A DNA stretch of 64,000 nt. Source: Enteractinococcus helveticum. GTDB taxonomy: Bacteria; Actinomycetota; Actinomycetes; Actinomycetales; Micrococcaceae. Positions within the stretch are counted from its first letter, which is position 1; the number at the start of each line of letters is the position of its first letter. The position numbers were made by a program, and so were the translations under genes. Below, piece by piece: positions 8,863 to 17,327 of this stretch. The notes beneath the pieces were generated by a model. That model did not search any database. It had not been told where the DNA came from and saw nothing but the letters and a program-made list of their open reading frames with translations. The stretch lies in the NCBI RefSeq assembly GCF_001657475.1, contig NZ_LXEY01000008.1:1-64000 (forward strand), in the 5' to 3' direction.

Positions 8863-8949
8863 ACAAAGTCATCGCTACTTAGAAAACGGAATCACGCACT
8901 CGGCGAGTTAATTCGGTGTGAATGGCTATGCAAGATTAGAGTAACAACG

Positions 8950-9648
8950 ATGTTGTTGCGCCATCCGGCCGATAATCAAAACGTGCGAAAATGTGAGGGT
9001 TTTTTGGGTAAGACAAGACAGATCGTGGGGCCGGTTCTCATTTGGCTCATGGTGGCGGCAACCATCGGGGCGCTGACGGATGTTCCTGCATGGAGCGCGG
9101 AGCTTTTCGAAACCGTGGCTGTCGAGCCCTGGGTCAATATCGGACCCACCTTATCTACCGTCACGATGCTGGTTCTCGTCGGCCTCTACGGCGTCATGTT
9201 GCTGCGAACGCTGATACTCAAGGACCATGTGCCCTTTGTCCGACTGGTCTTCGGCGGGGCAGCAACCACCCTGGTCTACGCGATCAACAAGCTGATCTTG
9301 AAAGATACCTATGGCATGATCCGGCCCTGCCATACGTTTGATACCGGCGGCAGCTGCCCGGACATCAGCAATTTTTCGTACCCCTCAAACCACACGGTCA
9401 TCGCCTTCGGACTAGCCATGGGTCTCGCCTTTGCCATCCCATGGCTGTCATACCTGGTGTTTCCGGTGGCCATTCTCGAAGCCATCTCACGTGTGCTGGC
9501 AGGCCACCACTACCCACATGATGTGTTGGTCGGGACAGTGGTCGGTGCATTCACCGTGATTGGTCTGCTCTATATGTTCATTAACGTCCAAACCGCGGTG
9601 GCTGAAAAGCTCACCGCGGCCCGGGATAAAATTCGGTTAGAACGCTAG
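8950..9648 (+). CDS. PAP2-family membrane phosphatase
   Basis: This is a 232-aa integral membrane protein with about five or six hydrophobic helices. It has all three PAP2 signature motifs: KDTYGMIRP (KxxxxxxRP), PSNH, and SRVLAGHHYPHD (SRxxxxxHxxxD), the latter His and Asp forming the catalytic site. The family dephosphorylates lipid pyrophosphates or phosphatidates, for example undecaprenyl diphosphate recycling. ATG 8950 has no good ribosome site; TTG near 9005 after GTGAGGG is an alternative. It ends overlapping the convergent SDR gene by 4 bases. It probably came in as ordinary chromosomal DNA carried between IS copies. Confidence 0.88.
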   Translation: MLLRHPADNQNVRKCEGFLGKTRQIVGPVLIWLMVAATIGALTDVPAWSAELFETVAVEPWVNIGPTLSTVTMLVLVGLYGVMLLRTLILKDHVPFVRLVFGGAATTLVYAINKLILKDTYGMIRPCHTFDTGGSCPDISNFSYPSNHTVIAFGLAMGLAFAIPWLSYLVFPVAILEAISRVLAGHHYPHDVLVGTVVGAFTVIGLLYMFINVQTAVAEKLTAARDKIRLER

Positions 9649-10484
9649 TCAGCTTCGGTGGAGAATTCGGTGCTGAGGCTCACCGGCTCCCAGTCCATGA
9701 GATCATCGAGCTGTTGATTCAGATCTACCTCAGCCAGCTTCGCGGCAGTGCTTCCTAATACCAGACGCATCGGTGGCTGCGGCGTCTCGGCCAGCGTGAT
9801 AATCGCTTTGGCTGCCCGAACTGGGTCACCCGGCTGAGTACCATCGCTGGTATCATGTTCTTTCCGACGGCGACCAGCAGTCTCAGCGTATGCTTCAATC
9901 GGATCAGCGGACTGGCGCAGTGAGCGGCCTGCAAAGTCGGTACGGAACGGACCCGGCTGTACGATAGCCACCCGAATGCCCAGTGGCTCACCTTCCTGCT
10001 GTAGCGCTTCCGAGGTCGATTCCAAGGCGGCTTTAGACGCCGCATAAAAGCCCGAACCAGGAGCTGAACGCTGCCCGGCAATTGAAGAAATATTGATAAT
10101 CGTCCCGCTGCGACGATACCGCATACCGGGCAGTACTGCGTTGATCATGCGCACCGCACCATAGTAGTTCGTCTCAAACATCTGTTTGATCTCATCTTCT
10201 TCGCCTTCTTCCACGGCGGCGCGATATCCATAGCCGGCGTTATTGACCAACACGTCAATATCACCAAAATGCTGGTGGGCGGTATCCACGGCTGCAATCA
10301 CCTGGTCACCAAACCGAACATCCAACGGCACAGCCAGGTACGTCTGTGGATACGCTTCGGCCAGCTCTGTCAGCGTCGCTGTATCGCGAGCGGTAATGAC
10401 GGCGTTGTGCCCGGCGGCTAACACTTCTTGAGCTAGTGCGCGTCCGAGTCCGGTGGAGCATCCGGTAATGAGCCAAGTTGCCAT
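9645..10484 (-). CDS. Short-chain dehydrogenase/reductase (SDR)
   Basis: This is a 279-aa NAD(P)-dependent oxidoreductase of the classical SDR fold. It shows the cofactor motif TGCSTGLG near residue 7, NNAGYG near 85, the catalytic Ser in ISSIAGQ, and YAASKAAL with the catalytic Tyr and Lys. ATG 10484 is preceded by AGGAAGG. The substrate cannot be told; the C-terminal extension resembles SDRs often annotated as oxidoreductases of unknown substrate. The upstream region up to 10577 carries no further gene. Confidence 0.9.
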   Translation of the reverse strand: MATWLITGCSTGLGRALAQEVLAAGHNAVITARDTATLTELAEAYPQTYLAVPLDVRFGDQVIAAVDTAHQHFGDIDVLVNNAGYGYRAAVEEGEEDEIKQMFETNYYGAVRMINAVLPGMRYRRSGTIINISSIAGQRSAPGSGFYAASKAALESTSEALQQEGEPLGIRVAIVQPGPFRTDFAGRSLRQSADPIEAYAETAGRRRKEHDTSDGTQPGDPVRAAKAIITLAETPQPPMRLVLGSTAAKLAEVDLNQQLDDLMDWEPVSLSTEFSTEAD

Positions 10485-10636
10485 GTGGAACCTTCCTAAA
10501 TGTGGGTTCGTGTGGTGTTTTCGCGGGGGAGGAGGCACGGGATGGAAAGTGCACCTCCTTGAACAAGGAGGAAGCACATGAACACATCACGACACCACCA
10601 GGCGTCAATGCTCGTCCAGGCCGTACAGGCCGATCG

Positions 10637-11010
10637 ATGGTCTATCCGGCCTACACGCAGACGGGCCCCGAGTCCCCAACCCCGGGGACGAAGCCGATCT
10701 ATCTGTATTTGCGGTTGTCGAAGTACCACAAGGACAAGGCCGACGCGATCGAGCGGCAGAGGATCGACTTGACGCGCATGCTCACGGCAGAGGGAGGCTG
10801 GACGATCATGGGCGAGTACATCGACAACGATTCTGCAAGCTCCCCAGCGATCAAGACTCGAAAAGGGTGGCGTCAGCTCAACGCTGACATCAAGGCAGAA
10901 AAAATAGGGGCCGTTGCATTCTGGAAACTTGATCGAACGAACCGGATTGCTTCGCAGTGCATCGAATGGATCGGCGACTGTCAACGGGCAGGTGTTCAAC
11001 TGCGGTGCCG
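10637..11010 (+). pseudogene. N-terminal fragment of a large serine recombinase
   Basis: The sequence encodes YLYLRLSKYHKDK with the catalytic Ser, then AIERQRIDL and AVAFWKLDRTNR, the N-terminal half of the resolvase fold of large serine integrases. It breaks off around 11010, where IS3 transposase sequence begins. A strong ribosome site (AAGGAGG) precedes an ATG at 10578 in another frame, so an additional frameshift near 10630 is likely. It may be the remains of an integrase of an earlier element. Confidence 0.75.
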
Positions 11011-11838
11011 GTCGCGGTGACGTGCAGGGTACTGGGGTTCACTAAACAGGGCTATTACAAATGGTTGCGGCAGCCCGTCGCCGACCGGATATGGGAAGAG
11101 GCTCACTTGATCAACGAGCTGCATGACTTACATGCAGAAGAGCCCGAGTTTGGGTATCGGGGCCTCTCTGACGAACTCGAGGAGCTCGGCCATGTGTTGT
11201 CAGAGCTGCGCGTGTGGCGGCTGTGTAACGTGGCCGAGATCACGTCAGTGATCACGCAGCGTAAACGACGCTACGAGCAGGCTGGCCCGCCCGTGGGCGA
11301 TGATCTCGTGCAACGTGATTTCACCGCTGACGCCCCAAACCAAGTTTGGCTCACCGACATTACTGAGCATTGGACCGCGGAAGGAAAACTGTACCTGTGT
11401 GCGATCAAGGATTTGTGCGGGAACAAGATTGTCGGCTACTCGATTGACAAGCGGATGAAAGCAAGACTTGCGGTAGATGCGCTCGAGATGGCGGTCGCCC
11501 ACCGGGGCAATCCGGCAGGTGTTGTGGTGCATTCTGATCGCGGATCTCAGTTCCGGTCCCAAAAATTTGTGCGTGCCCTAAAACGTCACGGACTGGTCGG
11601 ATCCATGGGCCGAGTCGGCGCCGCTGGCGATAACGCAGCGATGGAATCCTTCTTCTCGCTACTGCAAAACAACGTGCTGGACCGCAAACCCTGGGCCACC
11701 AGAGGTGAGCTTCGCCTGGCGATCGTCACCTGGATCGAACGCACCTACCACCGCAGACGCCGACAAACCCGGCTCGGCCGGTTGACCCCTGTGGAATTTG
11801 AGACCATGATGAACACCCAGGTAGTACTCGCTTCCTAA
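11011..11838 (+). pseudogene. IS3-family transposase orfB, 5'-truncated
   Basis: The frame contains the rve-type DDE core: VWLTDITEHW (first Asp), VHSDRGSQF (second Asp), and DNAAMESFFSLL (Glu), ending LTPVEFE. The orfA gene and the first residues of orfB are missing, and the frame is fused to the recombinase fragment. It belongs to a different IS3 subgroup from the intact copy at 12251. Confidence 0.88.
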
Positions 11839-11853
11839 CACACCACCTGTCAC

Positions 11854-12250
11854 CTAACCGTGCAGCAGGCCCAAAGTTTTTTCAATCACACCCGTTGAAA
11901 CTTCGTCCGGTAATGAAGTTAAATAGCTATCTTGGTCTTCAGATCGCAAAAAACTTGTCGCAAAGTCAGTTGCCTGAAAAGTTGTCTCTTGGGAATGCAT
12001 ATAGGCCAGAAGGGCTGTCGCATACTGTGTTTTAAGTTCATGGTTGTCGACATTGTTTATCCACCGCAATGACGAATCAGTAAATTGTTTGGTCCGCACT
12101 TCAGCGTCGTCCGCTAAGCGACAACCAAGAAAAGCTGACATGAAAAAATCAGCAAAATTGACACCATTTTGTTGGTCTAGCATTTCTCCAACGAGGTAGT
12201 CTTCAATATTCTGCAAAATCGCAATTTTATATATACGAGCATTATCGGCC
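11854..12250 (-). pseudogene. Unknown gene cut by the IS3 element
   Basis: The minus-strand frame is open from the IS edge at 12250 to a stop at 11854 and reads QADNARIYKIAILQNIEDYL at the cut. Composition is AT-richer than the neighbours. A TTG at 12216 is the only internal start. The fragment has a faint resemblance to nucleoid-associated proteins of the NdpA/YejK type, which I cannot confirm. Its 5' part lay beyond the insertion point and is not present. Confidence 0.55.
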
Positions 12251-13485
12251 TGACCCCATTTTTTAGGTCCAATCGTTATGTGAGTCCATAAACCCCGTAT
12301 TTTCGGGGAGAATGGATTACACGATGAGTACTCAACGAAAGCGCCACACGCCGGAACAGATAGTTCGGAAACTTGGCCAAGCAGACCGCCTTCTAGGTGA
12401 AGGCAACACCGTAGCTGACGTGTGCCGCGAACTTGAGGTCGCCGAGCAAACCTATTATCGGTGGCGCAACCAATACGGATGGATGAAGGCCGATGACGCC
12501 AAGCGGCTCAAAGAACTGGAGCAAAACGCCACGCTGAAACGGCTCCTGGCCGAGGCTGAGCTAGAGAAAGCCGCGTTGAAAGAGCTTGCAGAGGGAAACT
12601 TCTCGGCCCAGGCAGACGCCGTGCCGCGATTGCTCACTTGCTACGATCCTTTTCGATCAGTGAGCGTATGGCATGCCGTCTGGCTGGGCTGTCCCGCTCT
12701 GCATGGCGCAGACCCCTCAACCAGGACACCGTGGCTGATCCTGACCAGCCGCTGCGTGCCTGGTTGCGTCAATACGCCACAGACCACCCACGCTGGGGAT
12801 ATCGTCGCGCTTACCATGATGCTCGCGGGGAGGGATGGCACGTCAATCATAAGAAAATCCAGCGCCTGTGGCGTGACGAAGGACTCCAAGTGCCCCAGCG
12901 ACACCGACGCAAACGGGTCGGCAGCTCCACCATCGACGCCCCGGTGGCGGATGCCCCCAATGTGGTGTGGGCAGTGGATTTCCAGTTCGATGTCTGTGAG
13001 TCAGGCAAAGTACTCAAGATTTGCTCGATCGTGGATGAATACACTCGCGAGTGCCTCGGCGGCCTGGTTGAGCGATCCATCACCGCAGATCGCTTCATCG
13101 ACCACCTAGAAGCACTGATCGCTCAGCGGGGCGCTCCTGCGGTGTTGCGCAGTGACAACGGGCCCGAATTCATCTCCCAAGCGTTGACGACCTGGGCAGC
13201 CAACCGGACAGCATTGTCCTATATCCCGCCCGGCCAACCCTGGCACAATGGCTACGTTGAATCGTTGAACGCCAGATTGCGCGATGAGTGTTTGAATATC
13301 AACAGTTTTTACTCGTTGTTGCATGCCCAAGTCATCATCGGCGACTGGAAATATGAATACAATCATGACCGGAGGCATTCATCGCTGGGATACCTCGCCC
13401 CAGTCGGCTACGCTCAAACCTGCACCCACACAAGAACGATAAATAGACTCACATACCGCCTGGACCTAAACACGGGGGCGGCTCA
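12251..13485 (+). mobile_element. IS3-family insertion sequence
   Basis: The left end begins TGACCCCATTTTTTAGGTCC at 12251. The right end is the imperfect inverted counterpart (TTTAGGTCC and GTATGTGAGT read from the minus strand), ending near 13485. It contains orfA and orfB overlapping with a -1 frameshift signal. No matching target duplication is visible, so the flanks were exchanged by recombination, as the stray end at 7628 also suggests. Confidence 0.85.
12324..13109 (+). CDS. IS3 orfA (helix-turn-helix protein)
   Basis: The N-terminus has a helix-turn-helix (HTPEQIVRKLGQADRLL and VCRELEVAEQTYYRW) and a leucine-zipper-like stretch, the IS3 orfA pattern of about 90 residues. ATG 12324 (MSTQRKRHT) is preferred over 12312. 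The slip heptamer G GGA AAC lies at 12593-12599. Unusually, the zero frame has no stop soon after the heptamer and stays open to 13109, so an unshifted product would carry a meaningless tail of about 170 residues. Confidence 0.75.
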   Translation: MSTQRKRHTPEQIVRKLGQADRLLGEGNTVADVCRELEVAEQTYYRWRNQYGWMKADDAKRLKELEQNATLKRLLAEAELEKAALKELAEGNFSAQADAVPRLLTCYDPFRSVSVWHAVWLGCPALHGADPSTRTPWLILTSRCVPGCVNTPQTTHAGDIVALTMMLAGRDGTSIIRKSSACGVTKDSKCPSDTDANGSAAPPSTPRWRMPPMWCGQWISSSMSVSQAKYSRFARSWMNTLASASAAWLSDPSPQIASSTT

Positions 13486-13564
13486 TGGTGGCTTAAGCCA
13501 CCTGCACTCCGATCAATGCCACCTGCCAGCAATCAGCGTGGCAGTTGGCATTGTGCTGCCATAA
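12599..13564 (+). CDS. IS3 orfB transposase, made by -1 frameshift
   Basis: In the -1 frame after the slip site the protein reads GPGRRRAAIAHLL, then SERMACRLAGLSRSAWRRP. The DDE core follows: VWAVDFQFD, LRSDNGPEF and NGYVESLNARLRDE. The C-terminus normally ends near SSLGYLAP; here the frame runs on past the IS right end to a stop at 13562-13564. Fusion with orfA would give the active OrfAB transposase. Confidence 0.82.
   Translation, partial: LLGPGRRRAAIAHLLRSFSISERMACRLAGLSRSAWRRPLNQDTVADPDQPLRAWLRQYATDHPRWGYRRAYHDARGEGWHVNHKKIQRLWRDEGLQVPQRHRRKRVGSSTIDAPVADAPNVVWAVDFQFDVCESGKVLKICSIVDEYTRECLGGLVERSITADRFIDHLEALIAQRGAPAVLRSDNGPEFISQALTTWAANRTALSYIPPGQPWHNGYVESLNARLRDECLNINSFYSLLHAQVIIGDWKYEYNHDRRHSSLGYLAPVGYAQTCTHTRTINRLTYRLDLNTGAAHGGLSHLHSDQCHLPAISVAVGIVLP
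13514..13553. repeat. Inverted repeat next to the IS3 right end
   Basis: CAATGCCACCTGCC (13514-13527) pairs with 13540-13553 at 13 of 14 positions around a 12-base loop. It may be the terminator of a lost gene; no T-run follows on the plus strand. Confidence 0.5.
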
Positions 13565-13585
13565 GTGGCGGGGTGGAGACTCATG

Positions 13586-13596
13586 CCGGACACAGT
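13586..13596 (+). promoter_or_regulatory. CCGGACAC element, 6 nt before ATG 13603
   Basis: CCGGACACAGT, spacer AGGTAT, ATG. It decides the start of the metallopeptidase gene; no Shine-Dalgarno at the usual distance. Confidence 0.7.
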
Positions 13597-13602
13597 AGGT
13601 AT

Positions 13603-14187
13603 ATGACACACACGACGAGACTCAACCGGACAAACATTCAGACCCTCTCCGGCGGACGCACCGCCTCAATCGTAGAAATCGACGGCGAAGCAATCCGTCT
13701 GATCTCGTCTACTCGACGGAAAAAGACCATCTCCGCCTCCATGCGCGACGGCATGGTGCAGCTGTCGATTCCAGCCACCGTGGACGATCTGCAAATCATT
13801 ACCGTTGCTCGACAGTTGACTGCCAAGGTCAAAGAGCGTCAGCAGCGTAGCAACGAATCATCGACCGATGATGAACTCATGCAGCGAGCCGAGCATCTGG
13901 CCAAGGTTTGGCTGGGTGGTGAAGTTGCACCGACATCGGTGGTCTGGTCTGATCGCCAGAAAACTCTGTGGGGTTCATGCACTGCATCAACCGGAGCCAT
14001 CCGCATCTCCACGATGTTGCGTCAGATGCCACAGTGGGTGATCGACGGCGTGCTCGTCCACGAACTGGCACATTTGAAATACCCAGGCCATGGCGACGAT
14101 TTCCAAGCATTCTGCCACCAGTATCCGAAAATGAAAGAAGCCGACGCATTCCTTGACGGTGTAGCGTTCGCCCAGCAAAACAGCTAA
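13603..14187 (+). CDS. YgjP/WLM-like zinc metallopeptidase
   Basis: The protein is 194 aa. The C-terminal half has the zinc motif VHELAHLKYPGHGDDF (HExxH with a downstream His), preceded by SDRQKTLWGSCT, as in YgjP-type (DUF45) metallopeptidases. In bacteria such proteins are often linked to restriction or repair loci, but their substrates are poorly known. The N-terminus (residues 1-60) contains a beta-rich segment, SSTRRKKTISASMRDG, typical of the family's R/K-K-T-I-S motif. It is the first intact backbone gene after the insertion patch and is expressed from a CCGGACAC promoter. Confidence 0.85.
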   Translation: MTHTTRLNRTNIQTLSGGRTASIVEIDGEAIRLISSTRRKKTISASMRDGMVQLSIPATVDDLQIITVARQLTAKVKERQQRSNESSTDDELMQRAEHLAKVWLGGEVAPTSVVWSDRQKTLWGSCTASTGAIRISTMLRQMPQWVIDGVLVHELAHLKYPGHGDDFQAFCHQYPKMKEADAFLDGVAFAQQNS

Positions 14188-14240
14188 CAGCCAATCGCCA
14201 GCCCATCTCCGGAAAATCAGGGGGTGGGCTGGACCGTTCG

Positions 14241-14251
14241 CCGGACACTTA
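14241..14251 (+). promoter_or_regulatory. CCGGACAC element, 6 nt before ATG 14258
   Basis: CCGGACACTTA, spacer CCGGGC, ATG. No Shine-Dalgarno site. Confidence 0.7.
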
Positions 14252-14257
14252 CCGGGC

Positions 14258-15283
14258 ATGAGCAACAACATGAGCCAAGCACAAAGAGCCCAACAGTCCA
14301 ACCGTACCGACGACGGGAAATACACCACCAAGGCCCATTCTGAGGCAGATGTCAGTCTCGGTGATGGCTTCCAAGAGGTCATCGAAGTTGATGATGGCGA
14401 CTCACACGACATCACTCCACCATCTGATGCCTTTGACCGTGTAGTGATCGCCAACTCTGACGGGTACGTCGTTGAAGGAACCATCTACGAAAATTTTGAC
14501 CACTGCCTGCCTGCCGACATCGACCGGATGCGCGAAGCCTACGGGGATGACCAGATCACCGAATACCTCAACGACCGCTCTGATGTCATCATGGGTGCGA
14601 TCAACGAGCGGTATAAGAATGTCCAGCTTGACCCTGGACCAGACGACACGTTCGCCTTAGAATTTTACGCCCAGCTTGACGGACCGGTCACCGAAGAAGA
14701 TGCCGCCCACACTCTGTGGGAAGAGTCTGACGGGGTGCAATTCGCCAATGAAATCGACCCTGGCACATTTGGCTCCGAAGACTTCTCATCGACCATCCGC
14801 GACAAGCTCGCCGAACACGATGCCACCAAACTACCCAACCCCGAGACCATTGACGAACAAGCCAAGCAACGATTTGTGGACGATTTTGTGTCCACAGCAG
14901 TTCAAGATGCCAAGATGACCGCCGAAGAAGAGTATTTCATGGAGACCGAAGAAGAGGCTTCCGACTTCGAGGTGGATGACGAATCGCTGAATAAGCTCAA
15001 GACGATGGCAGGGGAGTTCTACGTTGCAAACGCTGGCGATCTTGAAGCCTGGCGCAAAGATGTTTCTGAGCGCAAAGAATACATGAACGACGGCGTTGGT
15101 GGCCACGACGCCTACATGGAGGCGGCAGGTCTTGGTGTCGGATACCGCGACCGGGTGCCAGGCAACGAGCTGGAGCCAAGCATTATGGCAAAACGTCTGT
15201 CAGGTTCGGCGTCCGAAGAAATCTCCGGTCTTGAAAATGGCATATATCGAGAAGGCAAAACCATCCATTTTGAGGGTATCTAG
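14258..15283 (+). CDS. HSEA-tagged protein, paralogue 1
   Basis: This 341-aa acidic protein has no recognised domain. Residues 8-33 carry the shared tag (QQSNRTDDGKY, then KAHSEADVSL). The body matches the protein at 17328 along its length: DR-V or DRAE near residue 62, CLPA near 82, QLDPGPD near 125, KLPNPET near 191, and F-NAGDLEAW near the end. No signal peptide or membrane helix. The strongly acidic composition resembles proteins that mimic DNA or act as anti-defence factors, but nothing proves this. A terminator follows at 15359. Confidence 0.8.
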   Translation: MSNNMSQAQRAQQSNRTDDGKYTTKAHSEADVSLGDGFQEVIEVDDGDSHDITPPSDAFDRVVIANSDGYVVEGTIYENFDHCLPADIDRMREAYGDDQITEYLNDRSDVIMGAINERYKNVQLDPGPDDTFALEFYAQLDGPVTEEDAAHTLWEESDGVQFANEIDPGTFGSEDFSSTIRDKLAEHDATKLPNPETIDEQAKQRFVDDFVSTAVQDAKMTAEEEYFMETEEEASDFEVDDESLNKLKTMAGEFYVANAGDLEAWRKDVSERKEYMNDGVGGHDAYMEAAGLGVGYRDRVPGNELEPSIMAKRLSGSASEEISGLENGIYREGKTIHFEGI

Positions 15284-15358
15284 TCCACCAGACATGGTCG
15301 AGCTAGTGACACTTTTACTTTGGTAGCGGTGCACAGAGGAAAGGCGCAGTCGTATGTG

Positions 15359-15394
15359 AAAGCACCCGGTCGCATTGATTTGGCCGGGTGCTTT
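15359..15394 (+). terminator. Rho-independent terminator after the first tagged gene
   Basis: AAAGCACCCGG (15359-15369) pairs perfectly with 15384-15394. The run of T is short. Confidence 0.75.
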
Positions 15395-15550
15395 GCTGTG
15401 ACGTCTTATTCGGACATTGGCATGTCCACGCGACGTGATCTTCGCCGTCAAACAGCGTAAGATGCGACAGCATACCGCCTAGCACAAGGGTCTCTATCGA
15501 GTGCTGGGCGGTATATCTATGGGGACGCCAGCATCGGACCTGCACCAATG

Positions 15551-15561
15551 CCGGACACTGT
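15551..15561 (+). promoter_or_regulatory. CCGGACAC element, 6 nt before ATG 15568
   Basis: CCGGACACTGT, spacer GAAGCC, ATG. No Shine-Dalgarno site. Confidence 0.7.
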
Positions 15562-15567
15562 GAAGCC

Positions 15568-15849
15568 ATGAGTTTACTGTTATCGCAGAGCAATAAAGCC
15601 TCTGACCTTGCGACCGTACCCTCCATCAACCTCTTGATAGATGTGCTATGCCTTGTGGTAATAGCTGTTGGTGCGGTCATTGCGTTTATCGCCGCGTGGA
15701 ACAGGAGGCCAAAAACACCGCAGCACTATTTGGAGTCCATCGTCTTTCCAGACAGATACCGATCCCTGTTGGTTCTCGGGATGGCGCTGCTGTTCATCGG
15801 TCTTGCCGTGCTGGCGGTCAGACTAATCGTCGGATCGTCCAGTCTGTAA
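15568..15849 (+). CDS. Small two-helix membrane protein
   Basis: The protein is 93 aa. Two hydrophobic helices (residues 23-45, LLIDVLCLVVIAVGAVIAFI, and 67-88) flank a basic loop with NRRPKTP. No family recognised. Possible roles such as surface exclusion or membrane docking are guesses from size and context only. Confidence 0.65.
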   Translation: MSLLLSQSNKASDLATVPSINLLIDVLCLVVIAVGAVIAFIAAWNRRPKTPQHYLESIVFPDRYRSLLVLGMALLFIGLAVLAVRLIVGSSSL

Positions 15850-16258
15850 TCGGCCCCCTGGTGTTGACCTATGCAGCTGCGCACCGCAATCAGACTATGT
15901 CTTGAAGACAGACATCAGCCAAGAACACGTCCTGCCATAACGTTTCGACATCGCCCCGCAATTCGAGCTGTTCACCGCCGCCGACTGGGTGCTGGCATGT
16001 GCTGCATGAATACTGAGTCTTGATGTATTTTCGTCATCGGCATCTTTGACATTGAGGTGGTCAAGCCAATGGCTTGGGGTGATCCAGCATTGTCTGTCTA
16101 CATTAGGGGTGGGGGACCGCTGGAATGGACTCTGTACATTCCTACCCACAGCATCCGACTGACTGTCTTCAGTGTTCTGTTGCTGGCCGAGATAACAAGT
16201 GGGCTACTGGTGGCAAGATCGCCGCAGAGGCAGCAGCATCGCACTCGATGACATTATG
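15850..16258 (+). other. Intergenic stretch without a recognised gene
   Basis: About 400 bases. A 64-codon frame at 16057-16251 has no ribosome site or CCGGACAC element and an unlikely composition. I see nothing else here before the promoter at 16259. Confidence 0.5.
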
Positions 16259-16269
16259 CCGGACACAGT
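16259..16269 (+). promoter_or_regulatory. CCGGACAC element, 6 nt before ATG 16276
   Basis: CCGGACACAGT, spacer AAGTGT, ATG. No Shine-Dalgarno site. Confidence 0.7.
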
Positions 16270-16275
16270 AAGTGT

Positions 16276-17307
16276 ATGAGTGAAGTACAGACCTTTGCAG
16301 ACGAGCAACACGACGAAAAGCCCGACTACAGCTGCCCAAATGCTGTGCAGATTCTGCCCTATGATGCCCCAGACGAAGACTGGAAGGCTGAGCGCGGCAA
16401 CGGCATCGGCGGCTCTGAGGCGTCGATCATCATGGGCGAGAACCGCTACCGTGAACTGTTAGACCTCTATGAGGAAAAGAAGGGGCTCGCCCCGGACTTC
16501 GAGGGCAATTACCTCACCCGTCGAGGTCATCACATGGAAGACTTCTTGCGAGAAGAATTCACCCGAGAGACCGGCATCCAAACCCAGCGCCGCGGACTGA
16601 TGGCCAGCAAAGAGCGTCCTTATGTTCGAGTCAACGTCGATGCATTAACCTCTGATGGTGGACTGTTCGAGGCCAAGGTGCACTCCCACCACCTCAAAGA
16701 TGACTGGTCTGAAATCGAAGGCCGCGTGTCATCAGAGTCCTTCTGGCAAGTTCAGCATGGCATGTATGTCACCGGCAGGTCGCACGCTTGGATTGTGGCT
16801 GATGTTGGTGGCGAACTCCACATCATCTACATCGAACGCGATGACGACCTCATTGATGACCTCATCTCTGAAATCGACCACTTCTGGCACTACCATCTCG
16901 TCCAAGACGTCCCACCAGCACCAGAGCGTTTAGACAAGATCAAAGATGTGTACTCTCGTGCCAATGTTGGCACGACCGTGGTAGCCGATGACCAGGCTGC
17001 TCAGGACATCGCCAAGTATCGGAAAGCGAAAGAAACAGAAGTCAAGGCCAAAGAACTCAGCAAGCACTATGAGGCCAGAATCCGCTCCTACATGGAAAAT
17101 GCTGAGGCACTGACTGATGACCGCGGCATGATCATTGCAACGAATAAGCAAAACGGCACGTTCTCTGAGCGGAAGTTCCGCGACGAACATCCGAAGTTGT
17201 TTGAAAAGTACCACAAGCAGCGCGATGTCGTAGATACCGTCCGGTTGAAAAAGACCAACCCGAAGCTCTACACCCGCTACCGGGCACGTGTACTGCGGGC
17301 AAGCTAG
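16276..17307 (+). CDS. YqaJ-type viral recombinase (exonuclease)
   Basis: This is a 343-aa PD-(D/E)XK nuclease of the lambda-exonuclease/YqaJ family. It degrades one strand of double-stranded DNA to make 3' tails for annealing. Seen: GIGGSEASIIMG near residue 46, the core VNVDAL then LFEAKVH near 118-133 (Asp, Glu, Lys), and FWQVQHGMYVTG near 155. The C-terminal third is helical (residues 240-300). No RecT/Erf annealing partner is seen next to it; the SSB-like protein at 47619 could assist. It lies between two paralogous tagged genes. Confidence 0.9.
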   Translation: MSEVQTFADEQHDEKPDYSCPNAVQILPYDAPDEDWKAERGNGIGGSEASIIMGENRYRELLDLYEEKKGLAPDFEGNYLTRRGHHMEDFLREEFTRETGIQTQRRGLMASKERPYVRVNVDALTSDGGLFEAKVHSHHLKDDWSEIEGRVSSESFWQVQHGMYVTGRSHAWIVADVGGELHIIYIERDDDLIDDLISEIDHFWHYHLVQDVPPAPERLDKIKDVYSRANVGTTVVADDQAAQDIAKYRKAKETEVKAKELSKHYEARIRSYMENAEALTDDRGMIIATNKQNGTFSERKFRDEHPKLFEKYHKQRDVVDTVRLKKTNPKLYTRYRARVLRAS

Positions 17308-17310
17308 TCA

Positions 17311-17321
17311 CCGGACACTTG
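17311..17321 (+). promoter_or_regulatory. CCGGACAC element, 6 nt before ATG 17328
   Basis: CCGGACACTTG, spacer CTGGGC, ATG. It excludes a start at 17319. Confidence 0.7.
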
Positions 17322-17327
17322 CTGGGC

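Noticed and set aside
8950..10484. PAP2 and SDR genes as part of the mobile system
   Set aside because: They lack the backbone promoter element, lie between IS scars and look like ordinary metabolic genes.
12312..13109. The 265-codon zero frame of IS3 as one long protein
   Set aside because: After residue 90 the sequence is the shadow of orfB in another frame; only the first part is orfA.
16057..16251. A 64-codon frame between the small membrane protein and the YqaJ gene
   Set aside because: No CCGGACAC element, no Shine-Dalgarno, and the hydrophobic stretch is not convincing.
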